Source: an uncultured Faecalibacterium sp.
GTDB taxonomy: Bacteria > Bacillota > Clostridia > Oscillospirales > Ruminococcaceae
NCBI GenBank assembly: GCA_900539945.1
Contig: UQDV01000003.1
Location: 77,801 to 141,800 of the forward strand
DNA: 64,000 bases
Direction: 5' to 3'
Within the stretch, counting starts at the first letter, position 1. Each line of letters begins with the position of its first letter. Shown piece by piece: positions 16,377-23,015 of this stretch. The notes beneath the pieces were generated by a model. It saw nothing but the letters and a program-made list of their open reading frames with translations, did no database searches and was not told where the DNA came from. Made by a program: the position numbers and the translations under genes.

Positions 16377-18374
16377 TTAGTGGATGCGGCTGCCGACCGG
16401 GGTGTCGTCGCCGTAGAATGCAATGGAGCAGCCGCCGTCGGCGGTGTCGGCAGCAAAGATCATGCCCTCGCTGACGTATTTGCCCTTCATCATCGGGCGG
16501 GGTGCCAGGTTGCACACGATGCCGATCTTTTTGCCGATCAGGTCCTCCGGCTTGAACCACTTGGCGATGCCGGACAGGATGCAACGCTCGCGCTCGCCGT
16601 CAAACACGGTCAGGTGCAGCAGCTTCTTGCTCTCCTTCAGGTTCTCGCAGGCGCGCACTTCGGCCACGCGCAACTCTACTTTGCAGAAGGTGTCAAAGTC
16701 GATCTCTTCCTCGTGGGTGAAGTCCACACCGTTCTCCTCGGCGGGGGCAGCGGCCTTCTTCTCGGCCTCGGCCTTTGCCTTGTTGGCGGCCTCGGCAGCA
16801 GCCTTGCGCTTCTCGTCCTCTTCCTTCAGGTGGGCGATCTCCTTGGCCACGTCGATGCGGGGGAACAGGGCATCGCCCTTGTGCACGGTGTAGGTCTCCT
16901 GTGCGCCGTAAACGCTCTTGGCCAGGTCCAGCGCGGAGGCGTCCAGACCCAGCTGATCCATCATCTTGGGTGCGGTGGAGGGCAGGTAAGCGTTCAGCAG
17001 GATGCCGCTCACGCGCAGAGCCTCGCACAGGTGGTACAGTACGCTCTCCAGACGGGTCTTGTTGGCTTCGTCCTTGGCCAGTGCCCAGGGAGCCGTTTCG
17101 TCGATGTACTTGTTGGCGCGCTGGATGACTGCAAAGATCTCCACCAGAGCCTGCGGGATGGTCAGCTTGTCCATGTCGGCGGTGACCTTGCCGGTCAGCT
17201 CGTTGATCATGGTCTCCAGCTCAGCGTCAATGGCCTCGGTGCCGGGCACATTGTGCACAGTGCCGCCAAAGTACTTCTCGCACATGGCCACAGTGCGGCT
17301 GAGCAGGTTGCCCAGGTCGTTGGCCAGGTCGCTGTTGATGCGGTTGATCAGGGCCTCGTTGGTGAACATGCCGTCGTTGCCGAAGGGGATCTCACGCAGC
17401 AGGAAGTAGCGGATGGCATCCACGCCGTAGCGGTCGCACAGGATGACGGGGTCCACGACGTTGCCCACGGACTTGGACATCTTGCCGCCGTTCATCAGCA
17501 GCCAGCCGTGGCCGAACACCCGCTTGGGCAGCGGCAGGTCCAGAGCCATCAGCATGGCGGGCCACAGAATGGTGTGGAAGCGCAGGATCTCCTTGCCCAC
17601 CATGTGCAGGTCGGCCGGCCAGAACTTGTCGTAATCGTGGTAGGTCTCGTTGCCGTAACCCAGGGCGGAAATATAGTTGCTCAGGGCGTCCACCCACACA
17701 TACATGGTGTGCTTGGGGTCGAAGGGGACAGGGATGCCCCACTTGACCGAGGTACGGGACACACAGGTGTCCTGCAGGCCCTGCTTGATGAAGGCGATCA
17801 TCTCGTTCTTGCGGCTCTCCGGCTGGATGAACTGGGGGTTTTCCTCGTAGAGCTTCAGCAGGCGGTCGGCGTACTTGCTGGTCTTGAAGAAGTAGGCTTC
17901 CTCGTGGGCGTCGTACACCTCGCGGCCGCAGTCGGGGCACTTGCCATCCACCAGCTGGCTGTCGGTCCAGAAGCTCTCGCAGGGCTTGCAGTAGTGGCCG
18001 ATGTACTCGCCCTTATAGATGTCACCCTGCTCGTACAGCTTGGTAAAGATCTTCTGGCAGGACTCCATGTGGTAGTCGTCGGTGGTGCGGATGAAGCGGT
18101 CGTAGCTGACGTCCAGCAGCTTCCACAGATCCTTGACGGTGGCCACGATCTTGTCCACATACTCCTTGGGGGTCACGCCGGCATCGGCGGCCTTGTCCTG
18201 GATCTTCTGGCCGTGCTCGTCGGTGCCGGTCAGGAACATGACGTCATAGCCCTGCATGCGCTTGAAACGGGCCAGTGCGTCGCAGGCCACGGTGGTATAG
18301 CTGTGGCCGATGTGCAGCTTATCGCTGGGGTAGTAGATGGGGGTCGTGATGTAGAATGTCTTGTGTTCACTCAT
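16377..18374 (-). CDS. metG: Methionine--tRNA ligase
   Basis: MetRS charges initiator and elongator tRNA-Met. The 665-residue protein has HIGH (LHIGHSYTT) near the N-terminus and a zinc knuckle with CKPCESF and CPDCGRE pairs. KMSKS is intact in MNGGKMSKSVGNVVDP. The anticodon-binding helices follow, with an Ala/Lys/Glu-rich linker. A C-terminal tRNA-binding (Trbp111/EMAP-like) domain begins VDFTHEEEIDFDTFCKVELRVAEV. The ATG at 18374 follows AAGGAAG; the frame runs further upstream into the T-box leader, where it is not coding. Confidence 0.96.
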   Translation of the reverse strand: MSEHKTFYITTPIYYPSDKLHIGHSYTTVACDALARFKRMQGYDVMFLTGTDEHGQKIQDKAADAGVTPKEYVDKIVATVKDLWKLLDVSYDRFIRTTDDYHMESCQKIFTKLYEQGDIYKGEYIGHYCKPCESFWTDSQLVDGKCPDCGREVYDAHEEAYFFKTSKYADRLLKLYEENPQFIQPESRKNEMIAFIKQGLQDTCVSRTSVKWGIPVPFDPKHTMYVWVDALSNYISALGYGNETYHDYDKFWPADLHMVGKEILRFHTILWPAMLMALDLPLPKRVFGHGWLLMNGGKMSKSVGNVVDPVILCDRYGVDAIRYFLLREIPFGNDGMFTNEALINRINSDLANDLGNLLSRTVAMCEKYFGGTVHNVPGTEAIDAELETMINELTGKVTADMDKLTIPQALVEIFAVIQRANKYIDETAPWALAKDEANKTRLESVLYHLCEALRVSGILLNAYLPSTAPKMMDQLGLDASALDLAKSVYGAQETYTVHKGDALFPRIDVAKEIAHLKEEDEKRKAAAEAANKAKAEAEKKAAAPAEENGVDFTHEEEIDFDTFCKVELRVAEVRACENLKESKKLLHLTVFDGERERCILSGIAKWFKPEDLIGKKIGIVCNLAPRPMMKGKYVSEGMIFAADTADGGCSIAFYGDDTPVGSRIH

Positions 18375-18415
18375 AGGGGTAATTCTTCCTTTCCTTTTGG
18401 CATTGCAACGAAAAA

Positions 18416-18457
18416 CGCTCCCGTCCTGCCGGTTTTGACCGGACAAGGACGAGAGCG
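18416..18457 (-). terminator. T-box attenuator terminator of metG
   Basis: On the minus strand a long stem (CGCTCTCGTCC... with ...GGACGGGAGCG) closed by CCGGT/ACCGG is followed by TTTTT (plus-strand AAAAA at 18411-18415). It is the alternative to the antiterminator at 18466-18480. Confidence 0.85.
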
Positions 18458-18692
18458 CTGCACTTTCGTGGTACCACCTTGCTTCGCCCTGCCCTTGCGG
18501 GCAAGACCTTGTGCTGGCGTAAAAACCAGCCCGGCGCGCTAACGGACGCCACACCGTCACGGGCTCACTGTTCACCCGTGCAGGCTCCGAGACCATGTTC
18601 CGCACCGCGCGGCCTGCCCGCTTCCATCCTTCGGGCTTTCTGTCAGGCGCAGACGATGCGTACTCTTCTCTTCTCAGCCAATGCCATTATTA
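18416..18692 (-). promoter_or_regulatory. T-box riboswitch, methionine-specific
   Basis: On the minus strand the T-box sequence AAGGTGGTACCAC reads from 18480 to 18468. Stem I begins with GAGAAGAGTA (an AGTA loop-E element) and contains the distal AGCCCGAAGGATGGAAGCGGGC-type arm. The specifier loop reads GGAAC-ATG-G with the ATG at 18596-18594. The bulge TGGT pairs with an ACCA end (A73), the tRNA-Met discriminator. Specifier, bulge and downstream gene (metG) all agree on methionine. Confidence 0.93.
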
Positions 18693-18697
18693 TGTTT

Positions 18698-18726
18698 ATA
18701 ATACGCAAAAAAAGCGGGTTTGTCAA
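18698..18726 (-). promoter_or_regulatory. Promoter of the metG T-box unit
   Basis: On the minus strand there is TTGACA (18726-18721), a 17-bp spacer and TATTAT (18703-18698), just ahead of the T-box stem I. Confidence 0.7.
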
Positions 18727-18743
18727 TAAAAATATGAAGAAAG

Positions 18744-18918
18744 AACCCTCTCAGTCAAAACCTGCCGGTTTTGACAGCTCTCCCGAAGGGCGAGCTTTTG
18801 AAATTTTACGGCACACGCAAAAAAGCTCCCCCATCGGGACCGATTTCCCCCGGTCGGGGGAAAATGGCGAAGCCAAAAGGGGGAACAGCTGTCGAGCGGA
18901 TGCGAGACTGAGAGGGTT
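18744..18918 (-). repeat. Dispersed palindromic repeat, copy B
   Basis: This 175-bp element is bounded by a perfect 13-bp inverted repeat, AACCCTCTCAGTC and GACTGAGAGGGTT. Inside is AGCTCTCCCGAAGGGCGAGCTTTT, a terminator-like hairpin, and further GC-rich stems. Its inner end abuts the TAA stop of the minus-strand Dabb gene exactly (18919). Related copies lie at 11718-11857 and 57584-57739, and a solo end lies at 20028-20040. Confidence 0.85.
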
Positions 18919-19221
18919 TTACACCTCGTAGTCCATGCACACGCGGGTCTTGGTGTAGGGGCGCACCTTGCCGTCGGCCACGGCCACATGGGCGGGATGC
19001 ACGGCGTAGCCCTTCAGGGCCTCAAAGCTCTCCAGCGTGGTGTCCAGCATCACGTCAGCGTTGGAAGTGGGCAGGCCGTTGATGTTCACATGCACTTCCA
19101 GCAGGCCGGGCACCTTGCCCACAAGGCCCTCCAGGCCTTCCTTGATGCCGGCCTTCACAGCGGCCTTTTCGGCGTCGGACAGCTCGTCCTTCAGCTGCCA
19201 CAGAATGATATGCTTGACCAT
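18919..19221 (-). CDS. Dabb-domain (stress-responsive alpha/beta barrel) protein
   Basis: The 100-residue protein matches the Dabb family, dimeric ferredoxin-like barrels, by its start MVKHIILWQLKDE, the VPGLLEVHVNING strand, the DVMLDTTLESFEALKGYAVHPAHVAV core and a YTKTRVCMDYEV end. Family members are small cytoplasmic proteins without an agreed function; some are stress-induced or act on aromatic compounds. The stop codon is joined directly to repeat copy B. An AGGAGG-like site precedes the ATG. Confidence 0.9.
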   Translation of the reverse strand: MVKHIILWQLKDELSDAEKAAVKAGIKEGLEGLVGKVPGLLEVHVNINGLPTSNADVMLDTTLESFEALKGYAVHPAHVAVADGKVRPYTKTRVCMDYEV

Positions 19222-19287
19222 AACAAAATACCTCCTGCGTTTTTTCTCATTGTAGCAGGATGAGAAAGGGAGCGCAAGAGGCGGAAT

Positions 19288-19599
19288 CTATTTTTTATCC
19301 TTGTCGTCCCGGCTGCCGTGGTAGCACAGGTTGGAGATGACAAAACCGATGCAGGCCAGATATGCCGCTACCAGCAGAATGATATTCCACGGCTCGATGT
19401 CCGGCAAAATTGTATTGAACAGAAAGGCTGCACCGCCGAGGATCAGGGTCACACCGGAAAATTTGCAGAAGTTTTTGCGCTCGTCCTCGGTTTTCCAGGC
19501 TGTTCCGCTGCGATCACGCAGATCCTGGATGCCGCGCCAGATGAACAGCAAAGAGGTGACGACTCGCAGCCACTCCCAGTCGGAAAGATGCAGATTCAT
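19288..19599 (-). CDS. Small two- to three-span membrane protein, unknown function
   Basis: This 103-residue protein has hydrophobic segments at about 10-25, 49-65 and 72-93, a charged middle (KTEDERKNFCKF) and a basic C-terminus. The motif WRGIQDL near its first span parallels WMGLRDL and ISGIRDF in the next two genes, so all three may be one family, this being the most diverged. GGAAAGGAG lies before ATG 19599, which is preferred to a TTG at 19623. It starts 21 bp after the stop of the 19620-19943 gene and is likely co-transcribed. Confidence 0.6.
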   Translation of the reverse strand: MNLHLSDWEWLRVVTSLLFIWRGIQDLRDRSGTAWKTEDERKNFCKFSGVTLILGGAAFLFNTILPDIEPWNIILLVAAYLACIGFVISNLCYHGSRDDKDKK

Positions 19600-19619
19600 G
19601 ACAGGCTCCTTTCCGGCTG

Positions 19620-19943
19620 TCAATCAGCACTATGGTTCCAACTTTCGTAAACGACAAGATAGATCAGATCTGCCACAATCCAGATGATGCTGAGGACACG
19701 GTGAAGCAGAGTTGCTGGATCCAACAGGAGAAGAGCGAAGAAAATCACAGCATTGCACATGAGAAGGACGCCGTTTTTCTTCTGCCACATGGCACGGTAT
19801 TCCGGATCGCGGTCGTACTGGTTGAAAAAGGTATGGATGAGCGGGTCTTTGCCCAGCAGGTCCCGCAGGCCCATCCAGAATGCAAAGAGGCCCAAAACAA
19901 GATGCATCAGGTTCAGCCGATCAAACGTAAATACAATCTGCAT
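19620..19943 (-). CDS. Small membrane protein, tandem paralogue 1
   Basis: This 107-residue protein has three hydrophobic segments. The conserved cytosolic core is RDLLGKDPLIHTFFNQYDRDPEYRAMWQKKNGVLL. The same core occurs in the next gene (RDFMGKDPLI, NQYERDPEYRAFWQKKNGVLF), as do the C-termini DLIYLVVYESWNHS and DILYLVAYEAWEHS. About 60 bp upstream is also almost identical between the two. AGGAGGTG lies 6 nt before ATG 19943; a GTG at 19952 lies inside that site and is rejected. I cannot assign the family; it looks like a conserved hypothetical membrane protein. Confidence 0.65.
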   Translation of the reverse strand: MQIVFTFDRLNLMHLVLGLFAFWMGLRDLLGKDPLIHTFFNQYDRDPEYRAMWQKKNGVLLMCNAVIFFALLLLDPATLLHRVLSIIWIVADLIYLVVYESWNHSAD

Positions 19944-19966
19944 AAAATGCACCTCCTTTTTCCACC

Positions 19967-19995
19967 ATTATACCATAGGAGGGGGGAAACACAAG
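19967..19995 (-). promoter_or_regulatory. Duplicated promoter, copy 1
   Basis: On the minus strand TTGTGT is followed by a 16-bp spacer and TATAAT (19972-19967), preceded by TGG (extended -10). The same block, nearly base for base, precedes the paralogue at 20373-20400. Confidence 0.6.
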
Positions 19996-20027
19996 GACGA
20001 GAATAAACTGCCCATCGTGATTTTTTG

Positions 20028-20040
20028 AACCCTCTCAGTC
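20028..20040 (-). repeat. Solo end of the dispersed repeat family
   Basis: AACCCTCTCAGTC, identical to the left terminus of repeat copy B, occurs here without the rest of the element. On the minus strand it supplies the TGA stop (20037-20035) of the gene that starts at 20349. It may be a target site, a scar, or chance. Confidence 0.4.
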
Positions 20041-20349
20041 ATCGCTGTGCTCCCAGGCCTCGTAGGCAACCAGATAAAGAATGTCTACCACAACGGCAAC
20101 CAAAAGCCAGCTGCCGCCCCAAGGAGCCTGGGGCAGGAAGGTGTCCAGGAGAGAGACGACGGCGTTAAAGGTAAACAACACGCCGTTTTTCTTCTGCCAG
20201 AAGGCACGATATTCCGGGTCTCGTTCGTACTGGTTGAAGGGGAGACGAATCAGAGGGTCTTTGCCCATAAAGTCACGGATGCCGGAGATCAGCCATAAAA
20301 TACTCAAAAGGACGTCAAAGAGCTGCCACCAGGAAAAAGCCAACTGCAT
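20035..20349 (-). CDS. Small membrane protein, tandem paralogue 2
   Basis: This 104-residue protein is the second copy of the pair. It has hydrophobic spans at about 8-25, 55-70 and 78-95, and the conserved GKDPLI, NQYERDPEYRAFWQKKNGVL and YLVAYEAWEHS blocks shared with the 19620-19943 gene. The start at 20349 is set by AGGAGGTG 6 nt upstream. Its promoter and leader are a copy of those of the other gene, so the duplication included regulation. Function unknown. Confidence 0.65.
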   Translation of the reverse strand: MQLAFSWWQLFDVLLSILWLISGIRDFMGKDPLIRLPFNQYERDPEYRAFWQKKNGVLFTFNAVVSLLDTFLPQAPWGGSWLLVAVVVDILYLVAYEAWEHSDD

Positions 20350-20372
20350 AAAATGCACCTCCTTTTTCCACC

Positions 20373-20400
20373 ATTATACCATAGGAGGGTGGAAACACAA
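20373..20400 (-). promoter_or_regulatory. Duplicated promoter, copy 2
   Basis: On the minus strand TTGTGT, a 16-bp spacer and TATAAT (20378-20373) with an upstream TGG repeat the arrangement of copy 1. Confidence 0.6.
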
Positions 20401-20438
20401 GGACGAGATTCAACCGGACAACGCAAAATTTACACAAC

Positions 20439-20483
20439 AAAAAACCAGCCGGACGATGCGGTTGCAAGCCATCGTCCGGCTGG
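20439..20483 (-). terminator. Intrinsic terminator of the mini-ORF transcript
   Basis: CCAGCCGGACGATG (20445-20458) pairs perfectly with CATCGTCCGGCTGG (20470-20483). On the minus strand the stem is followed by six T (plus-strand A run 20439-20444). It can only serve transcription arriving from above 20490 on the minus strand, where no ordinary gene exists. Confidence 0.85.
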
Positions 20484-20487
20484 ATAC

Positions 20488-20552
20488 TTACTTCTTCGGA
20501 GTCATAAGCCTCTTCTCCTTGGGTTTCCTCATTTTCGGAGTAAGCGTTTCAT
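20488..20552 (-). CDS. Two overlapping basic mini-ORFs
   Basis: An AAGGAG site lies 9 nt before ATG 20552, which opens MKRLLRK and stops at a TGA (20529). That TGA overlaps the ATG (20532) of a second frame, MRKPKEKRLMTPKK, which ends at 20488 just before the terminator. Both peptides are strongly basic and are joined by an ATGA overlap. Real translation is plausible from the ribosome-binding site but unproven. Confidence 0.3.
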
Positions 20553-20960
20553 AGGGTGACTCTCCTTAGAAACATCAAACACATCTGAAAACCGGGGATG
20601 GGATCAAGGGGAACGATTTACACTAGAACATTGGAATGACCCTTTTCTCAACTGATGGAGTGCGGCACCGAGATTCTGAAGATGAATTTCATATTACCAC
20701 ATTCTTTCGAGTTAGATTTGCCGGGGCACCTTGACTAGTACATTGGTAGAACTCCTTTTTTGCTATTCAAATAACTGTCTCCGTACAAAAGATACCTTCA
20801 TCGGTGATCACCTTCGGCGGATCTATTTGAATTGCCGGGGGTCTAGGTTTATCGACAGGTTGTCGTTATATCGCAATGTTGACGCTCAAGACTGGCTCGT
20901 TATCGTTGTGTTTTTATACGGGGGAAACATCCCGTTTGTGGTGAGCCTCTGTTTTGCTTC

Positions 20961-21011
20961 TCAGCGAACCCCGACAGCCTGTCCCTGCTGTGCGGGTTCC
21001 ATATCGACCAT
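20961..21011 (-). CDS. 16-residue mini-ORF with strong ribosome-binding site
   Basis: AAAGGAG lies 8 nt before ATG 21011. The peptide is MVDMEPAQQGQAVGVR. It is the promoter-proximal mini-ORF of the 20.4-21.1 kb transcript. There is no homology I recognise; it could be a leader peptide. Confidence 0.25.
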   Translation of the reverse strand: MVDMEPAQQGQAVGVR

Positions 21012-21092
21012 CGGTCTCGCTCCTTTCTGCTTCAAGTCAGCGGGATTAGCTCTCATTTGAGCTTCTGCTGTACTTCTCTGGTTTCTGGCTTT

Positions 21093-21121
21093 ATTATACA
21101 TGCGGGTGCATCGTTTGTCCA
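21093..21121 (-). promoter_or_regulatory. Promoter of the mini-ORF transcript
   Basis: On the minus strand there is TGGACA (21121-21116), a 17-bp spacer and TATAAT (21098-21093). Confidence 0.6.
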
Positions 21122-21277
21122 TTCGCAGACTATACAAAGAAATAGACAAATTTTTGTTGAAACCTTGAAAACAACCGGCAAAATACAACAAAAACGGTCC
21201 GCAGACCGGCGTTTCTGCGCGCTCTGCCCAACCTTGGCCCCCTCTTGTGGAAAACCTCTGCTGCAGCTGCTGGCGGC

Positions 21278-21493
21278 CGGGCCGATCGCATGCTGATGAT
21301 TGTCTGCATTATGTGCCCGGTGATAAGCCTGGTGGCAACGCTGCTGTTCAAGGAGCCGAGCTTCGGCACCTGGGTGCACACCTGGGGCTGCAACATGCCC
21401 ATGGCTCTGTGCTGGCAGATGCTGTACTGCGGCCCGCTGAGCCGTGCCATTTTCCGGCTGCTGTTCCGCCGCAGTGAAAAGAAGGCGGCCTGA
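21278..21493 (+). pseudogene. DUF2798-family membrane protein, C-terminal remnant
   Basis: The frame encodes 71 residues that resemble the second half of two-repeat DUF2798 membrane proteins: MCPVISLVATLLFKEP, then MPMALCWQMLYCGPLSRAIFRLLFRR, ending in charged residues. Intact members are about 150 residues with a first repeat ahead of this point, which is missing. There is no convincing ribosome-binding site at the possible ATG at 21290. I read it as a 5-prime-truncated gene. The family comes from memory of the motif pattern. Confidence 0.55.
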
Positions 21494-22025
21494 TCCCGCA
21501 GGAAACCGGACACTTTCCTTTATAAATAGGTATCGACAAAGTTCTGTCAAACTTGGCGGACACATGACAGGCATTGGATCTATACGATTTTTATATACCG
21601 GTTATATAAAAACTCTACAGCGGGTGTATTTTACGCCTGCCACCCCCTGAAAAGCGAAGAAACAGTTAAGAAAACTGTGGAAATAGTGCAACATATTCCG
21701 CATAAACAAAGCGAATTGCACAACTTTTGCCGCCTGCTGGTGAAGTGCGATATAACAAAAGGTAGAATGTTGAAGAAGGGGCTTGTCAATTTTCGTCAAT
21801 CGTACTATCATACTGAACGGAAAAAGACGAACGAACCGGAAAAAGGAGGGCGCGCAGGGCTTTGAACACCAGCGCCTTCCTTGCTTTTTTCACGTTCTTT
21901 GGCCTTTTTTTCATGCGATAAGAAGGTGTGGAGCCGGTGTGCGGTGCAGCCCTTTTGCGGGGCAGAACATCGCCGGAACCGACCCTCAGACCCGGACCCC
22001 ATTCTTCAGGAAGGAGGAAAAATAA
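21494..22025. other. Intergenic region before the ATP synthase operon
   Basis: I see no supported gene in these 532 bp. They contain an AT-rich near-palindrome centred on CCGG (21588-21612), an ACAGTT/AACTGT hairpin near 21667-21680, and the atp promoter. The last 210 bp would be a long leader without an AtpI-type gene. An AtpI homologue, usual before atpB, is not encoded. Confidence 0.6.
21783..21811 (+). promoter_or_regulatory. Promoter of the atp operon
   Basis: TTGTCA (21783-21788), a 17-bp spacer and TATCAT (21806-21811) lie about 210 bp ahead of atpB. Confidence 0.55.
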
Positions 22026-22709
22026 ATGAACAAGTTGACCCAAGCCCTGATGGAAGAGCTCACCGTCGAGTACGTCAAGGTCGGCCCGCTGCAGATCCCG
22101 GAATCCGTGGTCATCAGCTGGGTGATCATGGTGCTGGTCGTGCTGGGTTCCATCCTGCTCACCCGTAACCTGAAGGTAGACCACATCAGCAAGCGTCAGG
22201 CTGTGCTGGAAATGGCCTACACTGCGGGCAAAAATTTCTTTGAAGGCCTGCTGGGCAAGGAGGGCGCATGTTATGTGCCCTACCTGATGACCGTGGCCAT
22301 CTACATTGCCTGCTCGAACCTGATCGGCGTGTTCGGCGTCAAGCCCCCCACGAAGGATCTGGACGTGACCGCTGCGCTGGCCCTGATGAGCATCGTGCTC
22401 ATTGAAGGTTCCGGCATCCGCGCACGCGGCGGCGTCGGCTTCCTCAAGAGCCTGGCTGCCCCCACCCCGGTCATGACCCCCATGAACATTCTGGAGATTG
22501 CCATCCGGCCTACCAGCCTGTGCATGCGACTGTTCGGTAACGTGCTGGGCGCATTCGTCATCATGGAGCTGATCAAGCTGGTGGTGCCCGTTTTCGTTCC
22601 TGCCGTGTTCAGTCTCTACTTTGACCTGTTCGACGGCCTGATCCAGACCTACGTCTTTGTGTTCCTGACCTCGCTGTTCATGAAAGAGAGCATCGGCGGA
22701 GAGGAATAA
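22026..22709 (+). CDS. atpB: ATP synthase Fo subunit a
   Basis: Subunit a forms the two half-channels of Fo next to the c-ring. The 227-residue protein has about five membrane segments. The essential stator arginine lies in the motif PTSLCMRLFGNVLGAFV. The last segments (LIQTYVFVFLTSLFMKES) are typical. AGGAAGGAGG lies 9 nt before the ATG at 22026. It opens the atpB-E-F-A-G-D-C operon. Confidence 0.95.
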   Translation: MNKLTQALMEELTVEYVKVGPLQIPESVVISWVIMVLVVLGSILLTRNLKVDHISKRQAVLEMAYTAGKNFFEGLLGKEGACYVPYLMTVAIYIACSNLIGVFGVKPPTKDLDVTAALALMSIVLIEGSGIRARGGVGFLKSLAAPTPVMTPMNILEIAIRPTSLCMRLFGNVLGAFVIMELIKLVVPVFVPAVFSLYFDLFDGLIQTYVFVFLTSLFMKESIGGEE

Positions 22710-22772
22710 CCACCAAACGCCTTCCCGCTGGGAGAAGGCAGCACAGATTTGATAATAAAGGAGATTTTACTT

Positions 22773-22997
22773 ATGAACGGTTTGATTGCTCTGGGCGCTG
22801 GCATTGCAGCGCTGACCGGCATTGGCGGCGGCATTGGCATTGGTATTGCAACCGGTAAGGCAACGGAGGCTATCTCCCGTCAGCCCGAGGCTGCCAGCAA
22901 GATCCAGACCAACCTGCTGCTGGGCGCTGCTCTGGCAGAAGGTACCGCAATTTTCGGCTTCGTTGTTGCACTGCTGATCATCCTGTTCCTGGGCTGA
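22773..22997 (+). CDS. atpE: ATP synthase Fo subunit c
   Basis: This 74-residue hairpin protein builds the rotor ring. Helix 1 carries the glycine-rich GIGGGIGIGIATGKA; the polar loop is RQP. The ion-binding carboxylate is the Glu of ALAEGTAIF in helix 2. The extra Na+ ligands known from Ilyobacter-type rings (a Gln in helix 1 and a Ser after the Glu) are replaced by Ile and Gly, so proton coupling is the better prediction. AAAGGAG precedes ATG 22773; a hairpin (GCCTTCCC/GGGAGAAGGC) lies between atpB and atpE. Confidence 0.95.
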   Translation: MNGLIALGAGIAALTGIGGGIGIGIATGKATEAISRQPEAASKIQTNLLLGAALAEGTAIFGFVVALLIILFLG

Positions 22998-23015
22998 TAA
23001 TGGAGGCGTGAACGA

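Larger units (their letters stand above)
20445..21086 (-). ncRNA. Candidate structured RNA / mini-ORF transcript of unknown function
   Basis: A promoter at 21121-21093 and a strong terminator at 20483-20439 define a minus-strand unit of about 640 nt with no conventional gene. It contains several inverted repeats, including GGTGATCACC, CGACA-ACC-TGTCG, and a 9-bp ATTCAAATA/TATTTGAAT pair enclosing about 55 nt. It also has four Shine-Dalgarno-led mini-ORFs at 20961-21011, 20735-20743, 20623-20631 and 20529-20552. Composition is more AT-rich than the flanks. It does not show hallmarks of tmRNA or RNase P RNA. It could be a large noncoding RNA, a chain of leader peptides, or a decayed mobile element. 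Confidence 0.4.

Noticed and set aside
15687..18542. Plus-strand open frame of 951 codons opposite metG and the EamA gene
   Set aside because: metG with HIGH, KMSKS and zinc motifs occupies the minus strand. The plus frame is repetitive Val/Leu/Gly/His sequence typical of a shadow frame.
20488..20552. Programmed frameshift joining the two overlapping basic peptides
   Set aside because: No slippery sequence is seen at the ATGA junction. Ordinary reinitiation explains the overlap.
20731..21060. Plus-strand open frame of 109 codons within the mini-ORF region
   Set aside because: It begins with TTG without a ribosome-binding site and has Cys- and Leu-rich, unstructured sequence. Promoter and terminator in this region both face the minus strand.
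21863..21922. Small hydrophobic ORF (AtpI-like) before atpB
   Set aside because: On re-reading the frame it runs on past the hydrophobic stretch into cysteine- and arginine-rich sequence. There is no good start site spacing and no AtpI motif.
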